A stretch of 64,000 bases of DNA from Ostreococcus lucimarinus CCE9901 (GCF_000092065.1 NC_009355.1:682001-746000), one strand, 5' to 3'; shown: positions 20,975-31,607, counted from the stretch's first letter. Numbers and translations: made by a program. Notes: generated by a model from the letters alone, not told the origin.

Positions 20975-21508
20975 ATGGCGAGCGCCATGGATGCGTTCCA
21001 GGGAATGCAAAGGAAACTTCAAGAGGAATCTCGCACGTACGAGAGTCTGGCGCAAGGTGCGTCGACGAAGACGCGACGCGCGCGTCGTGATTACGATTTC
21101 GATTGACTTGGGTCAACGAAACGAACGGCGATCGAGCGAGACCGTCGCGAAGACTGACGAGGGAAGACGCGCGCGCGCTGTGTGATAGAGATGAACGCGA
21201 ACGTGATCGCGCGTCAGCAAGCGCAGCAACAGCTGAGCGAGAACGAGATGGTGCTCAAGGAGCTGGAGTTGTTGGAGGACGAGGCGAAGGTGTACAAGCT
21301 CGTCGGGCCGGTGTTGATGAAGCAGGACCTCGTCGAGGCGCGAGGGAACGTGGAGAAGCGATTGGATTACATCAGGGCGGAGAATGAACGGTTAGAAAAG
21401 GCGGCGAAGGCGATGCAGAAGAAGCAAACGGAAAAACAAGAGGGAATTATCGCGCTGCAACAGCAGATGATGAAACTCGCCAATCCGAGCGGCGGCGAGA
21501 GCGCGTGA
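20975..21508 (+). CDS. PFD6: Prefoldin subunit 6 (beta-type)
   Basis: Two-exon model of 133 residues. Exon 1 (20975-21056) encodes MASAMDAFQGMQRKLQEESR and so on, and ends in phase 1. The 132-base intron (21057-21188, donor GTGCGT, branch in GACTGAC, acceptor TAG) joins to EMNANVIARQQAQQQLSENE. The two long helices, the hairpin KVYKLVGPVLMKQDLVEAR and the second helix RLDYIRAENERLEK fit beta-prefoldin subunit 6. In the hexameric prefoldin complex it passes unfolded actin and tubulin to the CCT chaperonin, which links in function to the tubulin cofactor gene in this window. The gene is divergent from RAD21, about 180 bases apart. Confidence 0.9.
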
Positions 21509-21595
21509 GAAGAGAGATTGTCGTGCGGCATCGTATAAACAATAGAGCTATAGCTAATGATGAAAGAATAGGTAATCAATCATGTCCTAAATGTC

Positions 21596-23317
21596 TCAAC
21601 GCGAGCGGTGCTGAGATCGACCCTTCAGTAGTCGAAGACTCTGGCGCGCCTTGGCGACGCGCTCGCTGTATTCGCGCTTGCGAACAGTTTCTTCGTGCGT
21701 AGTCCGAATGAACTCTATGCGCTTGCGCTCGAGCAGCATGCGTTGCTGCTCTGCAGAGTTCGACACTTCGCGTAAAGTTTTCTCCCGGGCGGTCTGCGCG
21801 GCGAAAATCGGAACCATTTCTTCTTTGTACGCCTCGAACTCGGCGATCGACTTGGAGGCTCGAACGACAAAGTCTTCGTCCTTCACGCTCAACAACTTCA
21901 TGGGAAACGGATCCGGCGCGAGATCGAACTGCTCGAGAAATGTGTGCCTCGGGCGAATGCGTTGATCCAACGAAAGGGAAAAGTACGCGGGATACTTGAC
22001 GCACGTATCCTTGGAGCCGCCGAGCTCGTTCGTCAAGTACTTGAACTTTGGCCTAAGCGAGTCCTCGACCGAAAGCGAAAAGAACTGCGAAAGGCGCGTC
22101 ACTGTCAACGCAGTTTCGCTATCGTTCATGCCAATCTCGCCGAGAAATCGAAGCTTCTCTTCAAGATTTTCGAAAGAGTAGTGAAGCATCTGCGGGTGCC
22201 GCGTGATCATCTTCACCACGTTGTCCTTGCTTATACCGAGGTCACGCAAAAACTCCACGCGTGGCTGAATCTGGTTTTCAATAGAAAACGTCAACACTGC
22301 GGGCGACCGCTGGATCAACAGGGGGATATCCTCCGCCAAAATTCCAACCTCTTGCTTGAGATACTGCACGCGAGGCATCAATCCCTTTTGCACGCTGAGG
22401 TGTAAAATGCTTGGTTGCTTACCGAGCACGTCGGCCAACTTTTCCTGGGGAACACCGATTTTGGTGAGGTATCTACAGCGCGGAATAGAGTGTCGATTTC
22501 TCTGAAGCAAAATACGTGGATCCTTGTTCACGATCTGCCGTAAGTTTTTCTTCTCCAATCCGAGTTCGCTTTGCAAGTACTCCACGCGAGTAATCACTCG
22601 CGGCACCGGTCGATTGAGAAGCTCGGCGCAATTCACCACTACTTTTTCTAAATCCGCCGTCTTGAGACCGAGGGAGATGAGGTAACTCACCATCGGGCGC
22701 CACTGAGGCTCGAGAGCGAGCTTCTTGCTGAGCTTGCTGAACTGCGCGTCGCTCAGCGTCTCGTACTCTTGATGTTCCATCGTCTTCCAATCGACAAAAC
22801 TCTGCCAATCGCTCTTCTTCGCCGTCTTTCTCGCCGTTTTCTTCGCCGCGACCGCGTTCGCCGTCGTCGCCACGGGCGCCGGCTTCTTCGCCATCAACGG
22901 CTTCCCCAACGCCTGCCGACTACGCAATCGCAGCATCGTCGCCTCGATCAACGCGCGCGCCTCCTCCGCCGCCGCGTCTTTCGTCTCATCGCACTCTTCG
23001 TCCTCACCGAACGTCCCGATCGCACCGTCATCAAAAACCGCGGGCATCATCGCCGGCGGCGCCTCGCGTCCTCGCGCCGCGTTTCTCTTCGCGCGCGCCG
23101 CCGCCCTCGCCGCGGCGTCCTCGCCTTCGCTCGATTCCGAATCCTCCCCCGTCAGCGCTCGCGAAACCACCCCTCGCGCCTCACCGACGCCCATCGCGCG
23201 ACGCATCGACGACTCGTTCGTCCTCGTCGACGCTCGCGCGCCCGAGTTCGTCCTCGCGCGCGCGCCGCGCGCCGCCACCGCGCTCGAAATCATCCGCGGC
23301 GTCGCGAATCGCGCCAT
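21596..23317 (-). CDS. mTERF-domain organellar protein
   Basis: 573 residues. The N-terminal about 60 residues are Ala/Arg/Ser-rich and probably an organelle-targeting peptide. A stretch of mTERF repeats spans about 200-510, each about 30-36 residues with the Leu and Pro-X-X-Leu pattern, for example DPRILLQRNRHSIPRCRYL, QPSILHLSVQKGLMPRVQYL, SPAVLTFSIENQIQPRVEFL, HPQMLHYSFENLEEKLRFL. A helical, charged C-terminal extension follows. mTERF proteins bind organellar nucleic acid and control transcription, splicing or ribosome assembly. ATG 23317 is chosen; the frame is open for 166 more codons upstream but is only Arg/Ala/Ser-rich. Confidence 0.88.
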   Translation of the reverse strand: MARFATPRMISSAVAARGARARTNSGARASTRTNESSMRRAMGVGEARGVVSRALTGEDSESSEGEDAAARAAARAKRNAARGREAPPAMMPAVFDDGAIGTFGEDEECDETKDAAAEEARALIEATMLRLRSRQALGKPLMAKKPAPVATTANAVAAKKTARKTAKKSDWQSFVDWKTMEHQEYETLSDAQFSKLSKKLALEPQWRPMVSYLISLGLKTADLEKVVVNCAELLNRPVPRVITRVEYLQSELGLEKKNLRQIVNKDPRILLQRNRHSIPRCRYLTKIGVPQEKLADVLGKQPSILHLSVQKGLMPRVQYLKQEVGILAEDIPLLIQRSPAVLTFSIENQIQPRVEFLRDLGISKDNVVKMITRHPQMLHYSFENLEEKLRFLGEIGMNDSETALTVTRLSQFFSLSVEDSLRPKFKYLTNELGGSKDTCVKYPAYFSLSLDQRIRPRHTFLEQFDLAPDPFPMKLLSVKDEDFVVRASKSIAEFEAYKEEMVPIFAAQTAREKTLREVSNSAEQQRMLLERKRIEFIRTTHEETVRKREYSERVAKARQSLRLLKGRSQHRSR

Positions 23318-23813
23318 CCTTATCGCCGACTCGCGCGTTTCTCGCGCCTCCGCGCGACGCGCGCGCGCGGTCGCCGCGTCGCCGCGTTCGCGTCGCTCGC
23401 TCGCGCGCCTCGTGCGCGCGCGCGTCGACGCGCGCGACTGTGACGTCGCGATTCGACGCCGATTCGCCGACGTCGGCGGGGACCCCACCCCTCGCGCGCG
23501 CGCGCGCGGCATTCGCGCGCGCACGCGCGAGCCGCTCGACGCGACACGCGCGCGGTCGACGAGGGACGCGCGTTCGCGACGCGCGCGCGCGGAGCCGCGC
23601 GACGAGGCGCGCGCGACGAGGCGCCGCGCGCGCGCGCGCGGCGACGGCGGGGCGCGGCGGCTGCGGCTCGAACGCGCGCGAGGGAACTCGCGCGACGCGC
23701 GCGCCGAGCGACGGCGCGCGACGTGAGCGCGCGGTCGCGAGCGCGTCGCGAGCGCGTCGCGAGCGCGAACGGGCGGTGAACGCCGGTCGCGCGCGCGCGG
23801 ACGGGAGGGCGTC
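23318..23813. promoter_or_regulatory. CpG-extreme divergent intergenic region
   Basis: About 500 bases between mTERF and the NUMOD3 gene, almost only C and G in CG-rich runs. An imperfect 11-base tandem (unit CGAGCGCGTCG) lies around 23738-23768. All frames are fairly open because stop codons are AT-rich, and none shows a protein I recognise. It should hold promoters for both genes. Confidence 0.35.
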
Positions 23814-25313
23814 ATGGCGACGGCCGCGCTCGGGGGTTTAGGGCGACTTCGCGCGGACGCGCGCGCGAAGACGACGCGCGCGAAGACGCGACGACGCGCG
23901 AACGCGCGGGGATCGCGGGCGAAGCTCGGTGCGCTGCAAACGCCGGTCGAGGGCGCGGATGGGGGCGCGAGCGCGGGAGAGGGGGGGTTGGAGGCGCGCG
24001 CGACGCCGACGCGAGGGAGGGACGCGGCGCGCGCCGCGAGCGCGCGGTCTTTGACGCGCGCGTCGGTCGTGGCGATGCGATCGGACGGTGCGCGAGGTTC
24101 AAATGGATCGGGTGGTGCGTTGAAGGAGATTTCGTGGACGCACTGCGTGGAGAATTTGGGTAAAGGCGATCCGGGAGTCGAGCACGACTACAAGAGGGTC
24201 GTCTTCGTGACGCCCGACGACGGTTTCATCATGGGCGCGCGCAAGACGCTGTACCACTTGAACGGCTGTCCTTGTCCGACGTGTAACGTCTTCAGATGTC
24301 GCGTGCGAAACGGCGTCGATATTAGCGGTGAGCCGATCAAGGTTGTGGTTATTAGCGAGAAGGAGTTTGAAACCTTGAAAGCCGTGGGTACGGTGAAGGA
24401 CATGGCCAAGGTGGAACAGTTGCGACGCCGTCGAATCGGTACCGCGAACACTGGTAAGGTGCCCTGGAATAAAGGCGGCAAGCATAGCAAGGAAACGATC
24501 GAAAAAATTCGCGCGACGACGCTCATGCACATGGCGAATCCCGCGTACAGAGAGCGCCTAAAGGCGTCGTACAACGGATCCAACGCTCGTCATTCCGAGT
24601 ACACGCGAGCGAAGATCAAGAGGGCGTCGGTGGAAAGAGCGCGGGCGCGAAAGCTAGAGACAGCTGGCTTGGAGTCCAAACAGGTCTGGGGCCTGAAGAG
24701 AGGTATGAACGGCGCGGCTTCAGCGGGGATATTCGTTCGCCGAAACTCCGCGGTGATGACGGTGACCTTTGGAGTCAACGGCACCGCCGACATCGCACGG
24801 CTTCGACAACGTCAAAAGGATGAAGAAAAGGTACGCCTAAAGACGCAACGCGAGTTGAAGAAGCAGCTCGTCGCCACGCTCGTCTTGAAGCGTCGAGCGA
24901 TGCGGAAAGTGAAGCCAAAGGTGGCCAACAAGCGAACGCGCGAGCACCGCGCGAAGATCTCTAAAGCCATCGCCGACAAGTGGCGCGATCCAGAGTACAG
25001 CGCGAAAATGCGCAAAAAACGCAAAAATTCCGCGGCTAGCGCCGCTTCTCAACAGCATCCGAGCGTCGATCCGGCGAAGAAGAAACTTCTCGCCGAAATC
25101 AAAGCGATGTATCTCAAGGCTGACGCCGCGGTGAAAACGTTGCGCGCTCGCGCCGACAACGGCCTCACCGTCGATCCAGCGATGCTCGCGCAAGCCACTC
25201 AAACGCGCAAGCAAACGCGCACGATGCTCGAGACCGTGCGAAAGAACATAGAACAGGAGTTCCAAGCTCGAGACGCCGCCGCCGCGGCGAAAAAGACGGC
25301 GCGCCCTCGGTGA
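23814..25313 (+). CDS. NUMOD3-motif protein, probably plastid
   Basis: 499 residues. The first about 100 are Ala/Arg-rich and look like a transit peptide, so the true start is uncertain (ATG 23814 used). A Cys-bearing segment (CPCPTCNVFRCR) sits near residue 158. Two copies of the NUMOD3-like motif are present: GKVPWNKGGKHSKETIEKI with NPAYRERL near 220-255, and REHRAKISKAIADKWRDPEY near 380. NUMOD3 is a DNA-binding helix module first seen in homing endonucleases; in plants and algae it appears in nuclear genes without a nuclease. No nuclease core is seen here. The C-terminal part is Lys-rich helices. A plastid nucleic-acid binding role is an inference. Confidence 0.72.
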   Translation: MATAALGGLGRLRADARAKTTRAKTRRRANARGSRAKLGALQTPVEGADGGASAGEGGLEARATPTRGRDAARAASARSLTRASVVAMRSDGARGSNGSGGALKEISWTHCVENLGKGDPGVEHDYKRVVFVTPDDGFIMGARKTLYHLNGCPCPTCNVFRCRVRNGVDISGEPIKVVVISEKEFETLKAVGTVKDMAKVEQLRRRRIGTANTGKVPWNKGGKHSKETIEKIRATTLMHMANPAYRERLKASYNGSNARHSEYTRAKIKRASVERARARKLETAGLESKQVWGLKRGMNGAASAGIFVRRNSAVMTVTFGVNGTADIARLRQRQKDEEKVRLKTQRELKKQLVATLVLKRRAMRKVKPKVANKRTREHRAKISKAIADKWRDPEYSAKMRKKRKNSAASAASQQHPSVDPAKKKLLAEIKAMYLKADAAVKTLRARADNGLTVDPAMLAQATQTRKQTRTMLETVRKNIEQEFQARDAAAAAKKTARPR

Positions 25314-25753
25314 TTTCGGCGCGTCGCGCGCCCACACCATCGCCTCACCGCGCGCGCGCGTCATCCTATGATTTTAATACCCACCCATCGGATCATCGAT
25401 CGCGCGTCCCTCCCTCCGCGCGCGCGCGCGTTCGCGCGCGCGTCTCCCTAAAAACTTTCATCCCCCCACCTTCGCCCACAATACGACCACCGCGCGGCGC
25501 CCGACACCCGATCGCACATCTCGGTCGGTCGCCGCGCGCGAGGGCAAACTGATTTCGATCGTTTCGCGCGCGCGTCCGGCGTCACACGCGCGCGCCCGCT
25601 CGCCCGCGACGCCTCGCGCGCCGATCGTCGCGCCGATCGTCGCGCGATCGCGCTCTCCGCGCGCGCGCGGCGTCCCGGCGCGCCGACGCGAGCGCTCTCG
25701 CGCGCGCGCGCATTTAATTAAAATCGAACCCGCGCGCGGCGCGCGGTCAAGGG
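25314..25753. promoter_or_regulatory. Intergenic region with TATA-like element upstream of SIN3
   Basis: 440 bases between two plus-strand genes. A clear AT-rich element TTTAATTAAAAT at 25713-25724 stands out in otherwise pure CpG DNA, 30 bases before the SIN3 start codon. It may be a TATA box, or part of a short leader. A further AT patch at 25366-25382 probably belongs to the 3' end of the upstream gene. Confidence 0.45.
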
Positions 25754-28700
25754 ATGAAGCGCTCGCGCGACGACGGCCCGGGCGCCGGCGCGGCGATCAA
25801 GCGGTGCGAACGCGACGCGACGCGACGACGATGCGATCGCGCGTCGACGCGTCGGCGCGACGCGCGCGCGCGCGACGCGACGACGACGCGCGACGCGGGA
25901 TTCGCGACGAGATCGGCGCCGAGTTTTCGTGCCGCCTTCGACGGGACGACGGGCGACCGACCGACGACCGAGGGCGTCGCGCGCGACGCGAGGACGACGA
26001 CGACGCGCGCGGCGATGAGTGCGCGATGACTGACGACGCGCGCGCGATCGCGGACGGACGACAGGCCGGGAGCGGGGGGCGCGAGCGGTGAACCTCTGAG
26101 CGAAAAGGCGCGCAAGCAGGAGGCGTTGAGTTACTTGAGGGAGCTCAAGGAGCGATTGCGCGATAAGAGACACACGTACGATGAGTTTTTGGAGATCATG
26201 AAGGAGTTTAAGGCGAATAGGCTGGACACGGAGGGGGTGATCAAGCGCGTGAAGCGAATTTTTCGCGGACACACGGATTTAATCCTCGGATTCAATCAAT
26301 TTCTGCCTCGAGGACACGAGATTACGGTCGCGGACATCGAGCGAGACGACGAGGAGGCGATGGATCACGGCGTCAGAGCGAAGCCGCAAGTCGAATTCGT
26401 GCACGCGATATCGTACGTGAACAAGATCAAGTCGAGATTTTCGAACGACGAGCGCGTGTATAAGAACTTCCTGGAGATTTTGAACATGTACAGGAAGAAC
26501 GTGAAGACGATTTCGCAGGTTTACGAGGAAGTGGCGCAGTTGTTCAAACATCATCACGACCTTTTGGACGAGTTTACGTACTTTTTGCCCGATTCTACGC
26601 AACCGGCGGCTGGTAAGAAGGGACGCGGTGTGCGCGGCGTGCGTGGTAGAAAAGGGTTGCCGCCGGAAACTCCGGAAGAGGCTGAGGCGAGACGCGCGGC
26701 GGCGGCGCTGGCAAAGGAGCTCGCATTTTTCGAAAAAGTAAAGGCGAGACTTCGCAACCGCGACGCATACAACGAGTTCATCAAGATCCTGAACATCTTC
26801 AACATGGGTATCATCACCAAGATGGAGATGTCGACGCTCGCATACGACATTCTCGGCAAGTTCCCCGAGCTTCAGTCTGGATTTAGTGATTTTGTCGCTC
26901 GGTGCGAGGCGCTCGATTTCGACCCATCTATGGCAAAACGACCGCCAGAGAAGCTGTCGCCGAAGGATTTGCAACTCATGAAGGTGGTGGCCGAGCGCGA
27001 GAAATTCGTCTCCAAACCCATTTCGGAGTTGGATCTCTCCATGAGCGAGCGCTGTGGCCCGTCGTACCGATTGTTGCCCAAGAACTTCCCGCCAGCCCCG
27101 TGTACGACGAGGACGCAGCTGTGCAAGGATGTTCTCAACGACAACTGGGTGGCGGTGACTTCGGGTTCGGAGGATTACTCTTTCAAGGCGATGCGTAAGA
27201 ACCAGTACGAGGAGGCGTTGTTCCGCTGTGAAGATGATCGATTCGAGATCGACATGGTTCTCGAAACGACCAAGTCTTGCATCGAAAAGTTGCAAAAGTT
27301 TGAGGAAGAAATCAACGCGATGCCCGAGGAGGCTCGCGGAGCCGCGGTCATGCCCGAAGGATACTTGGGCGCCGTGTGTGAGCGCGCCATCCTGCGCATC
27401 TACGGTGATCGTGGGGATGAAATCGGATACCTGGTCAAGACTGCGCCGCAAGCGACGATCCCAATCGTCTTGAAGCGTTTGCACCAAAAGCAGGAAGAGT
27501 GGGTCGAGCTGAAGAACGAGATGATGCCGATTTGGTCCGACGTGTACACGAAGAATTACGCCAAGTCTCTCGATCATCAATCCTTCTACTTCAAGCAAAT
27601 GGACAAAAAGGCGCTCTCTATGAAGGGTATGGCCCAGGAAGTCAAGGAGTTGAACGACAAGAAGAAGACGTCCGACGAAGTCATCGGCAAGGGGATGCCT
27701 CCGGTGGACGAGTCTCCTGATCTCACTCTTGATTACTCTGACGCCCGGGTGCACGACGACGTGTACGCCGTTATCAAGTTTAGTACCAACGAAATGCTCA
27801 ACTCGGAGCAAGGCGAGCGCGTTTTGACGCTTTATCGAAACTTTGTCGAGTCCTTCTTTAACGTAAACCGAGAAAATCCGGATGATTTCAAGGATTCCTC
27901 CGCCGAGGCGGCGGCGAACTTTGTTCGGGGTACCGAGAAAGAGGACGTCAAGAAACTCAACGAGAATAAGAAGTCCGAATCAGACGAAGAGGAAGAAGAC
28001 GAGGACGATAAAATGCGAGTTTCGAGTGCGCGGAAAGCACCGAAAGTTGAGCCAAAAGAGGAAGCAGAGGAACAAGAGGATGACGAAGACGACGAAGAGG
28101 AAAAAGAGTTTGCACTCTGCAAACCCGTCAGTGGGATCGTCGATGCCGCCGAAGCGTCGGCCGCAGTTGCGCTTAAGAACATGAAGAGGACTGTGTTCTA
28201 CGCCAACGATCAGATTTACCACATGTTCCGTCTTCATTCGCATTTGTTTGAGCGCATGTCGACTGCGCGAGAGAGCGCTGCGGCCATGGCCAAGGCAAGC
28301 AAGCCCGCGCGCAAGCAAGCTGATGTCCACACCGAGTTCCTTCGACTACTCTTCCACTTGTTGAACGGCACAACGGAGTCTGGTAAATTCGAGGACGACT
28401 GTCGCACGCTGTTGGGAGCGAAATCGTACCTCCTGTTCACCTTAGACAAGCTCATCTATAAAGTCATCAAACAAGTGCAACTTGTTATTCAGGAGGAGCC
28501 GAGCAGTAAACTTTTGCACCTCCACGACTATGAATTGGCTCGTGAAGCGTCGTTCAACGAAGGTATCTACCGCGCAAATGCGTGTGTTCTACTGCAAGAC
28601 GAAGCATGCTATCGCTTAGCGTCATCCGAAGATGGCAAGACAATGTTTGTTAGACTCGTAGAAGTGGGACCGGAACGGCCCGACTTGCCGATGGGAACGA

Positions 28701-29116
28701 TGGACGCGCGCTTTGCGACGCATTTACAGACCTTCTTGACCACTCCGGCCACCGATGATATTCCAGAGTCTGCGGAGCTTGATGATGACGACGATGAACA
28801 CACCGCCGTATTCCTGAGCCGATCGAAGGAGAAGGCTGGCTTTAGCGACTTGGACGCGGCGATGGAAAATGCCATCGTGACGAATTCATTAGAATGCAAA
28901 GTCAGCTGTAGCACGAGCAAGGTGTCGTATGTACTTGACACCGAAGATGTATTACGCCGTGCGAAGAAGAAGGCGAAGACGAACGGCAAAGCTTCGGCGA
29001 AGCGCAAATCATTGCTCGAAAAGAATGAAAAGGCTCGCCTCGCGAAATTCCACGCGTGGGTGGAAGAAAAGGCCAAAGAGGCTGAAGATGCGATGGATAC
29101 CGACGAAAAAGTTTAA
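25754..29116 (+). CDS. SIN3: SIN3 histone deacetylase complex scaffold
   Basis: Two-exon model of 1033 residues. Exon 1 (25754-25803) encodes MKRSRDDGPGAGAAIK, a start shared with plant SIN3-like proteins. A 261-base intron (25804-26064, donor GTGCGA, branch in ATGACTGAC, acceptor CAG) restores phase. Three PAH domains follow at about 38-100, 126-196 and 237-300. The HDAC-interaction domain (SYRLLPKNFPP through FEIDMVLETTKSCIEKLQ) is at about 345-430. Later come a Sin3 C-terminal region split by a long acidic linker and a Lys-rich end. SIN3 recruits RPD3-type deacetylases to repressors in the nucleus. Confidence 0.95.
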
Positions 29117-29205
29117 GCACGCGCAGCGGCAACACCAGCCGTACGATTTGGAATTCGACTCTTAGTTCTCTTGTTAACACAGAAAGTACAACAACAAACG
29201 TTCGT

Positions 29206-30339
29206 CTACTTTATCGTCTTCGTAAAACTTGGCGCGCAGAACCGACGCGACATCCCTTCATGCCTCAGAGCTTCTAAATCTTCCTCGCTTTTCTCCAACT
29301 TTTGGATCAAAATCTCATTTTGCCATTTTGAACTCTTCAATTGGCTCTGTATGTCGTGTAGGGCTTTCTCGCTATACTGGAGGTGTTTGCATTTGCGCTC
29401 GGAATGAAGAAGTTTTTTTCTATATTCCTCGCATTTGTGTTCGGCTTGCGTCAGCGGGACCACAAGCGCTGCGTTTTTCTTACGAATCTCGTTTAACTCT
29501 AGGGCTTGCTTGTGTAATCTCTCTTCTTTCGCATTCAGACGTTGGTCAAGTCGATTAATCTCAACGACGTGCGTGTCTGTCAGCGAGTTGAAGTACTCTT
29601 TGAGTTCGTCGTACGCCTTTGTGTGCGTTTCGACGAGCTCATCAATGTAGGTTGAATATCTCGCCTCAGTGTCAGCGAGCTGCTTTTCGACGCGACACTT
29701 GAAGGAATTCATGGCGTCAAACGATTCTCGCTCGACTTTGTTCACGTGCTCCGAGGCACTCTGCTCAAACTGCTTTCGCGCTGCGCCTAAATTCGCATCG
29801 TGCTCTAATTTTAGTCTTCGGCGACGATCTTCGTGCTCGCGACGAATCTCGCGAATTTTCGCCTCCATCGCCGCAAGTTCTTGAGATTTGATTTGCAGTC
29901 GATCTCGACAGTCCTCCCGCAGTTGTGCTTCTGCCTGGTCGTACTGTGCGCGAACCTTTGATTCCGCCTCCAAACGCTCGTGTTTGACTTGCTTGAGCTT
30001 ATGAGTCTGTAGACGCAGCTCCATCTCGTGCTGTTCGCCGGCCACCTCCAGCTCGCGCTGAGCATCACGTAAGTCGACTTTAGTAGACTCGAGCTCTGCT
30101 TTGGTGATTTCCCAAAATGAATCGATCTTGTCGCGCTCGAGCTGCATATAGTTTCTGTGCTCGTTGGCCTTGACCGCTTCGCGCTCCACAGCTTGGATCT
30201 TCGCTAAGAGTTCTGCGCGAGTCTCTTGAATCGGACCCTCGCCCGACAGACCATCCGCTGCATCGGCTTTCGGTCTCGCCTTCTTATCCGTCTTACTGCC
30301 TGTCTTCTTCTTTGGCGGCGTAACCTGTTCCTTCGGCAT
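29206..30339 (-). CDS. DRC4/GAS8-like coiled coil, C-terminally short
   Basis: 377 residues, nearly all coiled coil after a basic N-terminus. The segment RNYMQLERDKIDSFWEITKA near residue 61 and the following LRDAQRELEVAGEQHEMELR match the signature of GAS8/DRC4, a core subunit of the nexin-dynein regulatory complex of motile cilia. The middle (AYDELKEYFNSLTDTHVVEINRL) also fits. Full family members are about 470 residues; this one stops soon after the KWQNEILIQKLEKSEEDLE region, so about 80-90 C-terminal residues are missing. Base composition is visibly less GC-rich than the neighbours. An ATG 37 codons upstream (30450) is also in frame. The gene lies tail-to-tail with SIN3. Confidence 0.78.
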   Translation of the reverse strand: MPKEQVTPPKKKTGSKTDKKARPKADAADGLSGEGPIQETRAELLAKIQAVEREAVKANEHRNYMQLERDKIDSFWEITKAELESTKVDLRDAQRELEVAGEQHEMELRLQTHKLKQVKHERLEAESKVRAQYDQAEAQLREDCRDRLQIKSQELAAMEAKIREIRREHEDRRRRLKLEHDANLGAARKQFEQSASEHVNKVERESFDAMNSFKCRVEKQLADTEARYSTYIDELVETHTKAYDELKEYFNSLTDTHVVEINRLDQRLNAKEERLHKQALELNEIRKKNAALVVPLTQAEHKCEEYRKKLLHSERKCKHLQYSEKALHDIQSQLKSSKWQNEILIQKLEKSEEDLEALRHEGMSRRFCAPSFTKTIK

Positions 30340-30477
30340 ATTGCTCGCAAGTCGCGAAGTGCAGTACGTTTGATGCAAAAAATAGATTACAATCCTGCGA
30401 GTTCCTTCCACACTGCGCGCACGTGGAGTGATTGAATTTTGAATGTTCACGAACGTGAGCGCGCCAACCGGCTGATT

Positions 30478-31530
30478 TTACGAAGACTTCTCTTGAACGT
30501 CGAGCAAATCAATCAACAGCTCGAACGTCGCGCCCGGAGGAATTTCACCTTCCCCGACGTCCTCGAAACCGACATCCGGAGGGACGATTATTTTGCGTCG
30601 ACCACCCACCTGCATTCCCGCGAGTGCCTCCGGTACGTAAATAATCGGCGGCGGTTTGGGGCCACTGCCGCCGGTAAAGAGTCCTCCGCCACCGTCGACT
30701 TGAATTTCACGCTTCGGCGTCGCTACAGCGGTAACCTCTCGCGTCAACTTGAAGGTTTCGATCGGGGCGTCCGGACCGTTGCGCGAGCCGCCTTTCTTCA
30801 CCTTCAACTCGAGCTCGGTCCCGACGTCGCCGACGAGCAACGCTCCGATATCTTGAATCGGCTTGTCCACGAGGTCGCCGACGCCGTCGATTGAGATTAT
30901 GACGTCGTTCGGTTTGATTCCCGCGCGATCCGCTGGACCGTTGAACACGCACTTCACCACATAAAGCTCTCTCAAATCGGGATCGATCCTCACCTCGATC
31001 CCGACGCCGATGATGTTCTTTCTCTTCGCCGCCTTTGTGAACTCGTTCGGCAGCGTCCCGTACTTGAACTGAAACGGCTCGCTAATCGTGCGATTCCCCC
31101 CCAGCGTGCGCGCCTCGCGCGTGGACGACACCGTCAAACCTCTGTATTTACACTCAAAGTGCAGCGTCGTCAGCGCGCCCGCTTCGACGGGTTTTCCCTT
31201 CCCTTCGACGACGTCGACGTACTTCACCCCGTCCCTCGCCTCGCCTCGAAACTCAAATCCCGCCGTCTTCGAGTACGCGTCCTCGCTCACCGGCCCGCGT
31301 TTCTTCAGTTCCTTCTGAAATCCGATCGCGCGCGCGTCGTCCGCGCGCGTCAGCGCGCCGAGCGCGATGGCCGCGAGGACGGCGTCGCGCCTGCCGAGAG
31401 CGACGTCATCGGACGACGTCGCGCACGATTTCACGCCGACGCGGGCGCGACGCGACGCGCGAGACGCGGGACGCGAGGTGACGACGCGCGTCGCGCGCGC
31501 GGCGTTCGCGTGAGTGACGGCGTGCGACAT
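30478..31530 (-). CDS. Lumenal FKBP-type PPIase with inserted PDZ domain
   Basis: 350 residues. A plastid transit peptide is followed by a twin-arginine type lumen signal (LGRRDAVLAAIALGAL, cut near ADDARA at about 68). The first half of an FKBP fold runs from GVKYVDVVEGKGKPV to about residue 158. A PDZ domain interrupts it at about 173-268 (NIIGVGIEV.., FNGPADRAGIKPNDVIISIDG). The FKBP fold then resumes as VPEALAGMQVGGRRKIIVPP to LLIDLLDV. The FKBP halves resemble plant FKBP17-type proteins. It is probably a thylakoid-lumen folding or docking protein; catalytic competence is unclear because some usual active-site aromatics are missing. Confidence 0.85.
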   Translation of the reverse strand: MSHAVTHANAARATRVVTSRPASRASRRARVGVKSCATSSDDVALGRRDAVLAAIALGALTRADDARAIGFQKELKKRGPVSEDAYSKTAGFEFRGEARDGVKYVDVVEGKGKPVEAGALTTLHFECKYRGLTVSSTREARTLGGNRTISEPFQFKYGTLPNEFTKAAKRKNIIGVGIEVRIDPDLRELYVVKCVFNGPADRAGIKPNDVIISIDGVGDLVDKPIQDIGALLVGDVGTELELKVKKGGSRNGPDAPIETFKLTREVTAVATPKREIQVDGGGGLFTGGSGPKPPPIIYVPEALAGMQVGGRRKIIVPPDVGFEDVGEGEIPPGATFELLIDLLDVQEKSS

Positions 31531-31607
31531 CGAGACGAGTCGAGCGTGATTGTGCGGCGCGAGGTTACAACAACCGGCGTCGGGCGTCGACGGCGGGCGA
31601 GGTCGAA

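Noticed and set aside
23318-23815. N-terminal extension of the mTERF protein by 166 residues
   Set aside because: Pure Arg/Ala/Ser low complexity; the ATG at 23317 already gives a good targeting peptide.
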